Shown here one piece after another: positions 44,340 through 56,129 of a DNA stretch of 64,000 nucleotides (positions within the stretch are counted from its first letter, which is position 1; each line of letters begins with the position of its first letter). Origin of the DNA: Blumeriella jaapii. Its lineage: Eukaryota > Ascomycota > Leotiomycetes > Helotiales > Drepanopezizaceae. The stretch covers positions 1-64,000 of the forward strand of contig VWND01000072.1 in the NCBI GenBank assembly GCA_009599575.1, in the 5' to 3' direction. The notes under the pieces are model-generated. The model worked only from the letters and a program-made list of their open reading frames with translations. It was not told the origin of the DNA and did no database searches. A program made the translations under genes and the position numbers.

Positions 44340-45833
44340 AGCCGATAAAAAAAAATCTTCGGAAAAAATCAGTTTTTTAGCTTTCGTTATAAAAACCTAA
44401 AAGTCAAAACGACGAAACTACTTTTACACGGCTATAAAAACGCTAAAAATAAAAATAATACTTAAAAAAAGTACGACCGCCTTCGCTTTATTCGATAATA
44501 AAACCGAAATTAATTGCATAAACCAGAAAACAGCCGAAGCCAATAGTATTTCGATTATTATTAACAAACGAATAATTTATACGACCGTTAATAAAAATAC
44601 TATTAAATTTAATAAAATTATACGAAATATTAAAATCGACGTTAAAAGTATTATTATTTATAAAAACTTTTTAATAATACAAAAATGCTTTTATTTTATT
44701 ATTTTTAAAATACTTTGGATTTTAAAAAGTTTCGTCAGTTTTAAATACACCGAAAACGGCCAAATAAAAGCCTTTTTCTGAAACTAAAACCGGTTTTTTT
44801 AAAATTAAATTACTATCGCCGGCGATAAAGTTTTTTTAATCGACGTTTTATCGGAAAACGAATAGCCGGCTTTAGTTTTAAAACAAACGCTGAGCTATAA
44901 TAAAACTTGGAAAATATTTAGCCAAAAACATTTACGTTATTAATCGAAATAGCACCGCGAATAAAATTAGCTAATATTAATATTTTTGGCTATTAACTCG
45001 GAAATAAAAGTTCCGAAAATTTCGTTTTCGTATTAAACAAACCCGACTTATATATTCTATTTTTTTATATTAATATTAATATTTTTTATAAACGCAAAGC
45101 TAATAAAATACGATTTATAAATTTTGGCAAATCCGATGAAAATATTTTCGGAAAAATAAACGATTAATTTAAAAAAAATAAAACAATAAAATTATTTTAA
45201 TTAATTACCGGCGAATTCGAAGGATTTATTACCGGCCGATTTTCCAGTTTATCACTTGACAGCCGATTTACAAAAAAACGATTTAATAATTTAGCAATCG
45301 GAATCCAATTTTTGCGAAGAAAAAAAAGATTTTGTACGAAATTTTACGCAACCGCGAAAAGATTATAGCTTTCGATTTTACCGAAATAGGCCAATTCAGC
45401 TTTGACGTTACGTTTTATATCGATATTAAAACCGTATTTTACGAAGCTTGGCAAAAAAAAACCTTTTCAGTTTTTAAAATCTTTTAAAATAAAATGGTCG
45501 AAATGCTAAAAAAACGAATTAAATAAAAAATCTTCGAATTCTGCCACGGCTTATACAAAAACAAATGATTTATTATTGCGAAAAAAAAAAAAAACATTTA
45601 TAGATTTATTATCGCAGTCGTCGAAATAAACAAAATAACGATACGAAACGCTAACGTGCCACCTAACGTCGATTAATTTTCAAACGAATTCGCAAAATTA
45701 ACGATCGTTTTTTTTTCGATTTGTTTTTAAGCTACGATTATTTAATATTTGATTTACGATTTCGAGATATAACAGCAATTTAAATTCTAATCGGTTTGCT
45801 GCGTATAATTAAAGTATTTATAAAAGCTATTAA
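44340..45833 (+). pseudogene. element C protease and RT (5' part) remnant
   Basis: Protease text parallels D (ALFDNKTEINCINQKTAEA, about 44,480-44,540). RT start is FDFTEIGQFSFDVTFYIDIK (about 45,372-45,430), then VEMLKKRIK and IFEFCHGLYKNK. The coding stops at the insertion point of C' shortly after the second RT block, so the catalytic palm of C is outside the window. Confidence 0.65.
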
Positions 45834-46100
45834 TATAAAAGTAGGTAGGAAAACCAGACTGATACGGCCACATGTCGGTGGGTAAAATAGTCTAGGGAAT
45901 TCCTAGAAAAGACTGAAAAAAGGAAAAAAAAAATAAATGAAAATATAAATTGAATTGCGTGCTTATAGTATTATCTAAAGGAATGCTTTGCTTTTATATC
46001 TGTTAAAAATAGTTAGTAGCAAAGGATCTCGAAGGGGTTTATGCTTCGATTATAATTAAAATTACTAATTTCTATTAATATAAAGTATTACCGTTTTATA
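45834..46100 (-). repeat. element C' 3' LTR
   Basis: 267 bp in reverse orientation, plus-strand ends TATAAAAGTAGGTAGG ... TACCGTTTTATA. The left (outer) end keeps AGGTAGGAAAACCAGACTGATACGG, while the right (inner) end is eroded, as expected for the outer edge facing element C. Confidence 0.9.
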
Positions 46101-46229
46101 TCCTGTTTTAAATAATATACGTAATTGTTTTTGATTACGACCAAAGAAAAATATAATTTTAATAAATGTAATTTAATTTATTTTATATAATTTAAAAATT
46201 AATTAATTAAAAACCGAATTTTTTAGTTT

Positions 46230-49200
46230 TATATTTCTTCGGTTTTCTAATCCGTTTTTGGCTTTTTTATTATTAGCTTCTGCGGAAAGATAGCGTTTCG
46301 CTTATCGTTTAAATCATTTTGTTTATTTTGCTTTTTTAAAAAATAATTCGATAAAATATTAATCGAAGTATCGTTTAAATCTACGAACGTTTTAATAGCT
46401 TTTTCGTCGATAATATTATTAAACGTCGCCGCGACGGATATTTTTTACGATTTTTTTTCGTAAATAATAGATTTTAGTTTTTAAACGTGGTTCTACGCTT
46501 TATAAAAAGCGCTGAAAAGTTTTATATTAAAATCGTAAAAATAATCGATTAATTCGTCGTAATTAAAACCGATTAACGCTTTTGCTTCGCGTAAAACTAA
46601 TAGATCGGATTACGATTGTTTACCGATAAGTGCTTTTAAAAAGGCTTCGAAGCCTGTAAAAAAAACTATTTTACGAAATAGTTCGGAAATAGTCGTTTGC
46701 AATCGAAACTACCGAAAATACTATAATTGTTTTCGCCGCAATATAAATAATATTAGATTGCTTATCGAATTATCGTTTTCGAAATAGTTTTTATACTTTT
46801 GCGCCGTGTAATTATTCGAATAAATTAGTATCGCGCCGTCGGTTTTTTGAATTCTGAATTTAACGAAAATTTTTTGCTTAATCGAAAAGCTGATAAAAGT
46901 TATTTTATTTTTTATTTCGTAGCTTTCGGTTTCGTAGTTCGATAAAATAACCGAGGCCATTATTTTAAACGCGCTGAAATATAAAAAAGCTGGGCTTTTT
47001 TAAATAGTTTTAATCAGCTTGGCGTCGTGGTGTAATTGCAGATAAGTTTCGATTATTTTCGAATTGTATGCGAATGCAAGCAAAACGTAATAATCGAGAA
47101 TGGCGTCGGTAAGGTTTTCGATTTTTTTCTTTTTTTAAAAATCGGCGATATCGAATTTTATAATTGTAATACGATCGGGACCAGCGAAATCTAAAGCGAT
47201 CGGAACGTTAAAATATGCTACGAGGCGGTAATTTCTAGGGTTTCGGATAATTAAAATAGCGAAATAAAAACCGAAATGCATTTTAAAAGTTTATTAAATA
47301 AAGCTGTAAAATATATTAGCGAAAAAAGCTATAGGCGCTTTTTAGATTTTAATTAGTCGGAAATAATGCTTATATATAACTATTTTTTTTTTTATAAAAT
47401 ATAATAATAGTTTGTTTTTTCCGTTGTGAAATTTTACGTAATTAACGAATTCGCAGTTTAATTCGGATAGATTTTAAAAGATATTTTCGGTCGAAAGGCC
47501 AAAAAAATCGATTTTTAAAAATATTCGTTGTTTTTATTTTTTTACGTTTTAGTCGAGCTTTATAATCGCGCTAAAAGCTTTAGGATTTGTTTTGAAATTT
47601 GCGTAGCCTAGATAAGCTTTCGTACGCGTTTAGATAGTTTTCGCAGTTTTTCGTCGAAATATAAATTGATTATTAAAATTAATTTCGAATACGTCGTAAT
47701 TCGAATTTCTGATAATAGCGAATCGATTAGCGAAACCGATAACGTTAATTTCTTTTGTAATTAAATCGTAGTACGCCGCGTAACAATATACGTAAAAATA
47801 GCAAAATTTACCGTTTTTTTTAGCGTTAACGTTATTCGTAAAAACGAAATTAAAAAATCGAAGTTTTTTAACGAAGGAAAACTCGAATAAAAACGAATCA
47901 CCGTTTTTAAAAGTTTTTTTTATTTGCTTTAGCGTATTATATTTACAGTTTTCCGAAAAAGATTTAGTTTAATTTTCGTTCGAAGCAAAAAAAAAAAAGC
48001 TAACGGATTTATTTAATTTTTATATAAAAATATCGAAATAAAACTTTTGAATCGTTTCGTCGTCGAAAGCGAAAGTTTTAAATAAAATAATTTGATTTTA
48101 TGCTTTTTATATAATTTTTTTCGCGATAATTTCGATATTTTTTTTCAAGCTTTTTCGGTCGAAACGTATAATAATCGAAACTTTAAATGCTTTTATTAAA
48201 ATCTGAAATATTAGCGGTGGCGGTACGACGTTTTTAAATATAATAAACGTTTTTAATATTTATATATTTAGTTTCGAAAAATCAGATTTCGGATCGTTTA
48301 AATTTTTTTTTTTCGGAATGCCGGTATTTTTTAAATTTGATTTCGTAAAATCGTCGCGTTTTTTATTAATTGATTTAAAATTTAAAATTTGGCGTCGATT
48401 TCCGGCTGTTTTTATTTGCGGTGCCTTTTTTGTTAGCGACGTGAATAATTTTTTTTTTCGAATAAAAAAAGTTTCGAAAATATCGGCGCGCTTTTTTACG
48501 TTTTTTATTTTTTCCGGAATTGTTTTCATAAATATAATAGGTTTTTTATATTCGAATAAGCGGTTGTTTATTATTACGTTTTTAATTTCGTTTTCGGATT
48601 CGTTTTCGATAATTAAAAATAAAAGTCGCCGAATTGTTTTAGCTGTTTTAAAAATATTAATTGCTATTATATATGTTTTTTCGAATTAAATAAAAGCAAT
48701 ATTAGCTTTTTCGTTTTTTTCGTCGTCGTAAATTTAAAGCGTTAAAATAGCGTCGTTTTTTTCGTTCGGTATAAAAATGCCGTATTTAGCGACGCCCAGT
48801 TTTTTGCTTTAAAAAAAAATTAAATTTGAAATTTCGCAGCCGATTAAAACTTTTTTTAGCGATTATATAACGTCGTCGATTAATTTGCAAACAGTTGTAA
48901 AAAGATTTATAAATTTGCAAGCTTTTGGATTATTGGTTTTTAAAACTTGCGTTTTAAAAATATAAGCGTTTAATATCCAGATTCTTTTTTTAATAAAAGT
49001 AATAATTTCGAAAAAGCGAGCGAAATACCGAAATAAAATAATATCGGTGATTTTGCTAAAAACGTATTTTTAAATATTTCTTTTTCGTTAATTTAACAGA
49101 AAACGCAAAATCCGGTCTGTTATTTTTTTTTTGTTATTTCGAGCTTTTTTTGCTTCGGCAAAAGTTTTTAAAACGTTATCGTAGTTTAGCAGAAATTTAT

Positions 49201-49480
49201 CGTAATTAAAGTTTTTGCGAACGAATTTAGCTTTAACGAAGCTTTCGTAATCGAATAAAAATTCGTTAACGTTTTTAATTATTATATCGAATTATTTTAT
49301 AAATGTTTTTACGAAAGTTATTTATTAATTTAAAATGGCGGTATTATATATTTATTTAAATTCGGAAAAATTGCGTATAATAATTTCGTTCCAAAATAAA
49401 TTAAAAATAAATTTGCTAGATTTAATAACGCTTTGCTTAGGAAACGATATAATATCGATAGGTTTATTAATTAAAAAAAT
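46230..49480 (-). pseudogene. element C' unrecognised third coding region
   Basis: Minus-strand counterpart of B 25,730-28,990. Open pieces include 46721-46960 (MASVILSNYETESYEIKNK, then KTDGAILIYSNNYTAQKYKN) and 48260-48529 (EKIKNVKKRADIFETFFIRK, then GNRRQI and KRDDFTKSNLKNTGI). Matching pieces in B confirm that the frame was once coding. Basic-rich blocks alternate with predicted strands, and no known domain is recognised. The plus-strand frame 48318-48689, with a mirror in B (26509-26886 minus), is an antisense shadow. Confidence 0.5.
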
Positions 49481-49989
49481 GTATTATATTTGTTAAAAAA
49501 TAAAAAAGCAAAAGTACGAAGATTGTAAAGTATTTGTATTCAAAAGCTACGGAAATCCGCATATTATTTTTTTAATAAATTATAATTGCTTAAATAAGCA
49601 TTTATTTAAAACAACGAAAAAAGTAAACAGCGCAGAAAATAGCAAATAATAAAATATATAAAAAATAGTTTTCGTAAAATATGCGAGCAATATAAATATA
49701 TTAATATGCGGCTTAAATATATATAAAGCTTTTGTTTTGGTAAATAAAAAGTATAATTAAACAAAAAAAAGTATAATAAATATTTTAAATAATATAAAAA
49801 AAAGTTTTAAAAATAAATAGTTTGTATATAAATAAAGCAAAATAAAAACAATAAAATAATATATAATAAAAAAGAAAATAATAAATAATAAAAATAATAA
49901 AATAATTAATAAATAATTTTGTAAGCATTTTTTTTTTTTCGGTTATAAATGAAATTACGATTTGAATTGTGGTTTTAGCAGCGGGGTTA

Positions 49990-50214
49990 TTATTCGGTTG
50001 TTTTTAGATTATTTCAGAAGGTTTTTTTTTTTAGAAATATAGTCGCTTTAATCGGAGTCGTCGTCGGATTCGCTGAAATCGAAATCGCTTTTTGATTCAA
50101 AATTCAAAAAGTAAATTTGCTAGTTTTTTTTATAAAATCGTTTTAATCGGTTGGCGGCGAACGTTTTTTTTAATTTTGTTTTATCGAATTTCGTAAATTT
50201 ATAGTAGCTTTTAT
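49990..50214 (-). pseudogene. element C' integrase C-terminal end
   Basis: Minus strand reads KSYYKFTKFDKTKLKKTFAA, then NRLKRFYKK and an acidic Ser/Asp run (about 50,045-50,085), as in B and D. It is truncated at 50214 by the 5' LTR of D. Confidence 0.75.
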
Positions 50215-50481
50215 TGTAAAACGGTGATATCTTGTATTAATGGGAGTTGGTAGTTTTAGCTATGGTCGAGGCATGGACCCTTCCGAGACCCCCTGCCACT
50301 GACTATTTTTAACAGGTATAAAAGCAAAATACCCCTTTAGATAGTATTATAGGCACGCAGTTTAATTCATATCTTCACTTATTTTTCTTTTCCTTTTTTC
50401 AGTCTTTTTTAGGGATTTTCTAGATTATTTTATTCACCGACATATGGCCGTATCAGTTTGGTTTTCTTATTTACTTTTATA
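50215..50481 (+). repeat. element D 5' LTR
   Basis: 267 bp with an intact TGT start. TATAAAAG box at 50317-50324. The left half is nearly unmutated (GGGAGTTGGTAGTTTTAGC and CCGAGACCCCCTGCCACTG), while the right end is eroded to TTACTTTTATA. The following TTTGGTAATTTACGCAGG is the family primer-binding-site candidate. Confidence 0.9.
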
Positions 50482-51059
50482 TTTGGTAATTTACGCAGGG
50501 ATTTAAACTTCGGTGTTTCGTTTTTATATATTCGCCGATGTATTTTTTAAATTCGCAATTAAAGTCGACTTCGATATTTCGCTATTACGGCTTGAAGGAC
50601 TTTTTATATAGTGTTGTTCGCAGCTGCATTATATAAAAGACTTTTAATAGTTTTTTTTATTTTGCGCATAATTATTAAATTATAAAAATGTAACATATTT
50701 TAAAAACGTTTGAAATTACGGTTAGGCAATTTTGAACCGTGCGAAATTTAAAATTCGAAAATCGCTCTTTTGTTTAAAAATAATAAATCGAATATTGGTG
50801 TACGCTTCGACCGCTGCGCTCGGTTCTTTTGAATTAAATCTTTTTTGGTTAAACGCTTAGCGAGAATTTAATCTTTTGATTTTACGTTTTATAATTGTAA
50901 TAATTATAATTTGCGGCTTTTTATTAAAAGTAGTAAAAAAATGGCTGTACGTGCATTAGCCTGAGCCACGGAATATCGAAACCGTGGATTATATAACAAT
51001 ATTATATTAATTTAATTAATTTACTAAAAAATAAATTCTTTAATATACTATTTAAATAT

Positions 51060-52620
51060 TTGGACGTAATTTTATTTTATTTAATTTTTTTAAAAAACAC
51101 AAAGATTTTTTTGATAGCTCCTTTATTAAAAACGATTTTTTTTATATTAAAAACTTTTAATTTGCAATTTCAGAAAACATTTATTCGTTTAATTTAAATC
51201 CTACTAACACTTTTACTAATATTATAAACAACGACGCTTTTCGTTTTTTTATGCAAGGCCGCATGCCTTTTTCTGGTTCCTTTGGTGCACTTTTATTTAC
51301 TGGCGCCAATATTACCGACTTTATCGAAAAATATAAAAAAACCTGTAAGGATTTCGGAATTTTTGAAACTGAAATATTTAATAAACTTTTTCGCTATTAT
51401 GACCCAATCACTAAGGATATTATTAAGTCGATAAATAAATGGAAGGCTATTAGGGCTCGAAATTGGCGTAAATTAATTAAAATTTTAAAATCGGAATTCC
51501 GAAACCACGATCGTTAGCAAATTCGCGATACTATCGCTTTTTTTAAACAGTTTATTATAATAATTCGCTAAGCTAAAAAATTTAAGGCTTATTATCGTAT
51601 TTATACGAAAGTTTTTAACGTTTTCGTTAATAAAAAGATTTTAAGCGAAATTAAGCAAAAAAAATTGTTTTTATTTGGCTTTTTAATTAGTATTCGCAAC
51701 AAAATTATTAAGCATTTTAAAATTAATAAACAAAACCCTAAAATCTTCGATCAGTATTTCAAATTTGTGGAATTCGTTTTTAAATAAAATCAAAGCGAAT
51801 ATATTATCGAAGCTATGGACTAAGAAAAATCTTTTTCTTTTATTTACAAAAAAAAACGTAGAAGTTTTAGTGCAAAAACACGCTTAGCCACTAAAAATTA
51901 CCGAAATCGCCAAAAGACAATCAGTTATTATATTATTTAATCGTTTTGCAAAATTTATTAATTTGGAAAAGCTTAACAAAAATATCGAAATCCTCGTATT
52001 AAAATTTACCGATATTAAAATTCAAAGATTTTAAAGCAAGGTCGAAAGTTTTATACAGCAGCAGAAAAAACTTTTTTACGTTAACTCGGATAATAAAAAC
52101 GATCAAAATAGCTTTTACAATAATTATTTTTTTTAAAATACGCGAAGCGATCAGCTTCGTTAAGCCACCGTAAAAATAATAGCTGCTTAGTAGCAATTTT
52201 CCCGTGTTAGCGATCAGGATTAGCGAAATATTAATTATAATAACGATTATTAGAAAAAAAAAGGAAACCAACGCGAAAACCAAAATCGCGGCTATTAAAA
52301 TAGTAAAAGTAATTATTAAAACAGATTCCGTGGTTCTAAGTATGAATTTTGTAATAATAAAAAAATTTACTGCGAAAAATCTTATATTCGCTTTAAGTAT
52401 AAAGCATTTAATTTCTATATAAATAATAATGTTTATTATATTAATAAATACGAAGCAATTTGCTTCGGACCGACAAAAGCAAGAATAAGCCTTTTTAATA
52501 AAGTTAAGAATCAAAGCTGGTTGAATATTATTCGCTTAAAAGTGAAAGGTACGGAATAGAACGACTGCTTGGAAAACAGAAAAAATACGAAGACGATTTT
52601 TATTAATAAAAAAGAAAACA
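51060..52620 (+). pseudogene. element D gag
   Basis: The frame 51251-51517 (88 codons) carries GRMPFSGSFGALLFTGANIT, then DFIEKYKKTCKDFGIFE and KWKAIRARNWRKL, the most complete gag N-terminal block of the B family here. The Cys motif near 52,369-52,470 has several Cys changed to Tyr. A KAENQSWL-like end follows. The 171-codon minus frame at 51999-52514 is an antisense shadow. Confidence 0.7.
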
Positions 52621-53276
52621 TTTCCGAAAGCGTATTAATTAAAAAGAAAATTTTTATTTTAAATATAAATAAAATTTAAATATATAAATAAAAGATAAAT
52701 ATATATATTACTAATATAAGTATCGCATTTGCAAATATTATGGCTGCATAATCAAATCAGCGAATTATAAAAAAGCAAAATGCTTTTGTTTTATTCGCCA
52801 AACCAATTGGTATAAAAAAAAACGTTAAAATCGAAAAAAAAAAAGATTTTGAAATTCGAAAAAAAACCGATAAAATTATCAGAAAATCGTTTATAATAAA
52901 AAAAATTAACGACGATATAAAAAATATCGATACCGATATTTCGATTTAAATTATTTAAAAAGTACCAGCTTTTAAACGCTTATTATTAATGCGAAGCGAG
53001 AAATAAATCGATAAATACATCAGCTCCGAAGCCGTCGACGAAGCTATTAAAAAAATTATAAAACAAAAAATTAAATTAAAATTCAACGATTTATTTAGCA
53101 TAGAAGGAAAATTCGACAAAATTATTAATAAACAAATCTTTGTATTAAAAAAAAACGAAAAAATTAAAATTATTCGAAAAAGAAACGACCTTAAATTGAA
53201 AAAAGACTAAGAAAAAATTTACAATATCGCAATTAATTTAGCCGATAAAAAGAAATTCTCGGAAAAAGTTAGCTTT

Positions 53277-53618
53277 TTGGCTTTCGCTATAAAAACTCAA
53301 AAGTCAAAACGACGAAACTGCTTTTATACGGCTATAAAAGCATTAAAAATAAAAACAATATTTAAAAAAAGCACGACCGCTTTCGCTTTGTTCGATAATA
53401 AAGCCGAAGTTAATTATATAAACCAGAAAATAGCCGAAGCCAATGGTGTTCCGATTATTACCGACAAACGAATAATTTATACCACCGTTAATAAAAATAT
53501 TATTAAATTTAATAGAATTGTACGAAATATAAAAATAAACGTTGAAAATATTATTATTTATAAAAACTTTTTAATAATAAAAAAATATTTTTATTTTATT
53601 ATTTTTGAAATGCTTTAG
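53277..53618 (+). pseudogene. element D aspartic protease
   Basis: 113-codon frame. Residues about 37-52 read AFALFDNKAEVNYINQ, the equivalent of the A-L-L-D-S-G-A-E-V-N active-site loop, with N-K where S-G is expected. IIYTTVNKN and RNIKINVENIIIYKNFLI form the second half of the fold. It ends at a TAG where homologous text continues (ILKSFVSFKYTENGQ), so the true polyprotein frame is interrupted by a point mutation. Confidence 0.7.
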
Positions 53619-54179
53619 ATTTTGAAAAGTTTCGTCAGTTTTAAATATACCGAAAACGGCCAGATAAAAGCTTTTTTTTGAAATTGGAATCGATTTTTTC
53701 AAAAGCAAATCACCGTCGCCGGCGATAAAGTTTTTCTAATCGACGTTTTATCGAAAAACGAATAGCCGGCTTTGGCTTTAAAACAGACGCTGGGTTATAA
53801 CAAAACCTGGAAAATACTTAATTAAAAGCATTCGCGTTATTAATCGAAATGGCACCGCGAATAAAATTGATTAATATTAATATTTTTGGCTATTAATTCG
53901 AAAATAAAAATTCCGAAGATTTCGTTTTTGTATTAAATAAACCCGATTTATATGTTTTATTTTTTTATATTAATATTAATATTTTTTACAAGCGCAAAAC
54001 TAATAAAATACGATTTGTAAATCTTAGCGAATCCGGTGGAAATATTTCCGGAAAAATAAACGATTAGTTCGAAAAAAACGAAGTAATAAAACTATTTTAA
54101 TCAGTTATTAGCGAATTCGAAAAACTTATTATCGGCCGATTTTTCAGCTTATTATTTGGCAGCCGATTTACAAAAAAAC

Positions 54180-55640
54180 GATTTGATAATTTAATAATCG
54201 GAATTTAATTTTTGCTAAAAAAGAAAAAAGTTTTATACGAAATTTTACGCAACCGAAAAAAAGCTATGATTTTCGATTTTACCGAAATGGGCCAATTTAG
54301 TTTTAACGTTACGTTTTATATCGATATTAAAACCGTATTTTACGAAGTTTGGCAAAAAAAGACTTTTTCAGTTTTCAGAGCTTTCCAAAATAAAATAGTC
54401 GAAATGCTGAAAAAACGAATTAAACAAAGGATTTTCGAATTCTGCCACGGCTTATATAAAAACAAATGGTTTATTATTGCGAAAAAAAAAAAAGCATTTA
54501 CAGATTTATTATTACAATCGTCGAAATAAACAAAATAACGATACGAAACGCTAACGTGCCATTTAACGTCGATTAATTTTCGAACGAATTCGTAAAACTG
54601 ACGATCGCTTTTTTTTTCGATTTGTTTTCCGGCTACGATTATTTAATATTTGATTTACGATTTCGAGATATAATAGCAATTTAAATTTTAATCGGATTGC
54701 TGCGTATAATTAAAATACTTATGGAAGCTATTAATTTAATCGTTTAATTCGTAAAAATCGTGTATAAAGTTTTTATAATTTGCATTTTTAATATTATTTT
54801 TTTTTACGTTAACGACGTCGAAGTAAAAAGTTTCAAATTATATTATAATAATAAAAAGATTTTCTCTGAAATTCGACGTTATATAATAAACATATTTAAA
54901 ACATCGATAAAATTATAGTTTGCTTCGAAAAAGCCAAAGCTATTATTGGCCTTCGATTAAAATTTTGTATATCCGAAATAAATATCGTTAGCTATATAAC
55001 TAATAGCGCTGGCCGCTATTTTTAACGAAAAAAAATTAAAAAGATTTGCGAATAAAAAAAATATGAAAATATTACCGAAGCCAAAGCTTTTATTAACGTT
55101 ATGATTTACTATCGCAATTAAATTAAAAACTTTTTTTAAAAAACTGCATTTATTTACGCCACGATAAAAAAAGAAATCGATTTCGTTTGGAAAAAAAAGC
55201 AGAGCAAAATTATAAAAATTTTCAAAAACGATTTTTTATCGGCTTTATCGCTTATGCGAATCGATTACAATCCAAACGCAAAAAAAATTATTCTGACTGT
55301 CGACGCTAGTATTTTCGGTTGAAAAGTTGTATTATAACAAATCGATAAAAACAAAAAACGGCATTTTTCACGATTCGAAAACGGCTTTTAATTTTTCGTA
55401 AAAGCACGCTACGATATTATTAAACGAAAATGTCGAGCCGCTTTTAAAATAATAAAAAAAATAAAAAGCGAATTGTACGACGTATATTTTATTTTAAAAA
55501 CAAACGCGAAAGTTTTTGTCGATTAATTAAATAAAAAAGCTAATAATTTGCCAAAAGCATTCGTTATTAATTAAATAACTTAAATGCGATTTATAAATTT
55601 CGAAATCAAATATATTAAAAAAATAATTAATATAACGGCA
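54180..55640 (+). pseudogene. element D reverse transcriptase and RNase H
   Basis: The frame 54212-54529 (105 codons) covers the RT entrance: FDFTEMGQFSFNVTFYIDIK, then VEMLKKRIKQRIFEFCHGLY and KNKWFIIAKKKK. Beyond a stop, the palm box reads YVNDVEVKS near 54,800-54,830. RNase H starts near 55,290 (TVDASIFG, with the catalytic Asp retained), continues with RFENGF (about 55,374) and ends near 55,640. Confidence 0.75.
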
Positions 55641-55861
55641 AACGGCTTTTCCAAACGAAAACGTTTTTATCCGTTTAATTTCGTTAAATAAAACAAATAA
55701 AATATCGACGAATAAATCGCTGACGAAATCGACTGTTTTATTATTTGCGCTTTGGGTTTTATAAAACCAAAATCGTTCGCGTTGTTATTTCGGCTGGCAC
55801 CGCGAATAAAAAATATTAATTTTCGGGCCGAAAAAGTATTCGCGTTATTATTTCGCTTAGT

Positions 55862-55866
55862 ACCGC
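55862..55866. repeat. target-site duplication of copia J, left copy
   Basis: ACCGC, identical to 62026-62030. Joining the flanks gives the continuous element D linker sequence seen in B (…CGCGAATA…). Confidence 0.9.
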
Positions 55867-56072
55867 TGTTGGTATCATATAAGGGGGGGTTGTGTTGTGT
55901 ATACACAGGGTTGAGATATTGTAATAACTGGGGTTGTATTGCGAAAGAGATCTAAGGAGTAAACTAGCTACCGCACGGAGTATGTGTAGGTAGGGCTGCA
56001 CGCTTGCAGCCTATCATTACGTGGTGTGATTATGTGATTGTGCGCATGATCAACCACCATTATATATCCACA
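55867..56072 (-). repeat. element J 3' LTR (left)
   Basis: 206 bp, plus-strand TGTTGGTATC ... ATATCCACA. Compared with the right LTR it has seven differences, all C-to-T on the plus strand: four in CpA and three in CpC context. Five of these lie in the inner 60 bp and a sixth at 55922. It contains a G7 run and the palindrome-like GTGTATACAC. Confidence 0.95.
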
Positions 56073-56129
56073 CTGGCAACTTTTTTATAGAGATCAACCA
56101 TAGCTAGGTAGTTAGCTAGACTCTTTTTA

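Larger units (their letters stand above)
41316..45833 (+). mobile_element. element C: B-family gypsy, 5' portion, interrupted by C'
   Basis: 5' LTR (41316-41581), gag (about 42,120-43,760), protease (44,340-44,760) and RT up to the residues after the polymerase fingers (45,833) are collinear with element B at high identity. At 45834 the sequence switches to the LTR of C' in reverse orientation. The rest of C should lie beyond the right edge of the window, after D and C' end. Every domain carries RIP-type stops. Confidence 0.85.
45834..50214 (-). mobile_element. element C': B-family gypsy, minus strand, 3' portion
   Basis: In minus orientation: integrase C terminus with acidic tail (50,214 down to about 50,040), AT-rich spacer, third coding region (about 49,480-46,230), polypurine-like AAAACAGGA and 3' LTR (46100 down to 45834). 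Collinear with B 24,960-29,367. Its upstream two thirds lie to the right of D, beyond the window. It is inserted in element C with candidate target bases ATTAA at 45829-45833. Confidence 0.85.

Noticed and set aside
26509..48689. Frames 26509-26886 (minus) and 48318-48689 (plus), similar 125/123-codon peptides
   Set aside because: Antisense to the better supported third coding region of B and C'; the sense reading contains the charged conserved blocks.
43099..52514. Long minus-strand frames 43099-43614 and 51999-52514 (171 codons, alike)
   Set aside because: They are exactly antisense to the gag region of C and D. Similarity follows from DNA homology and RIP lowers stop words on the complementary strand; B has the same place broken.
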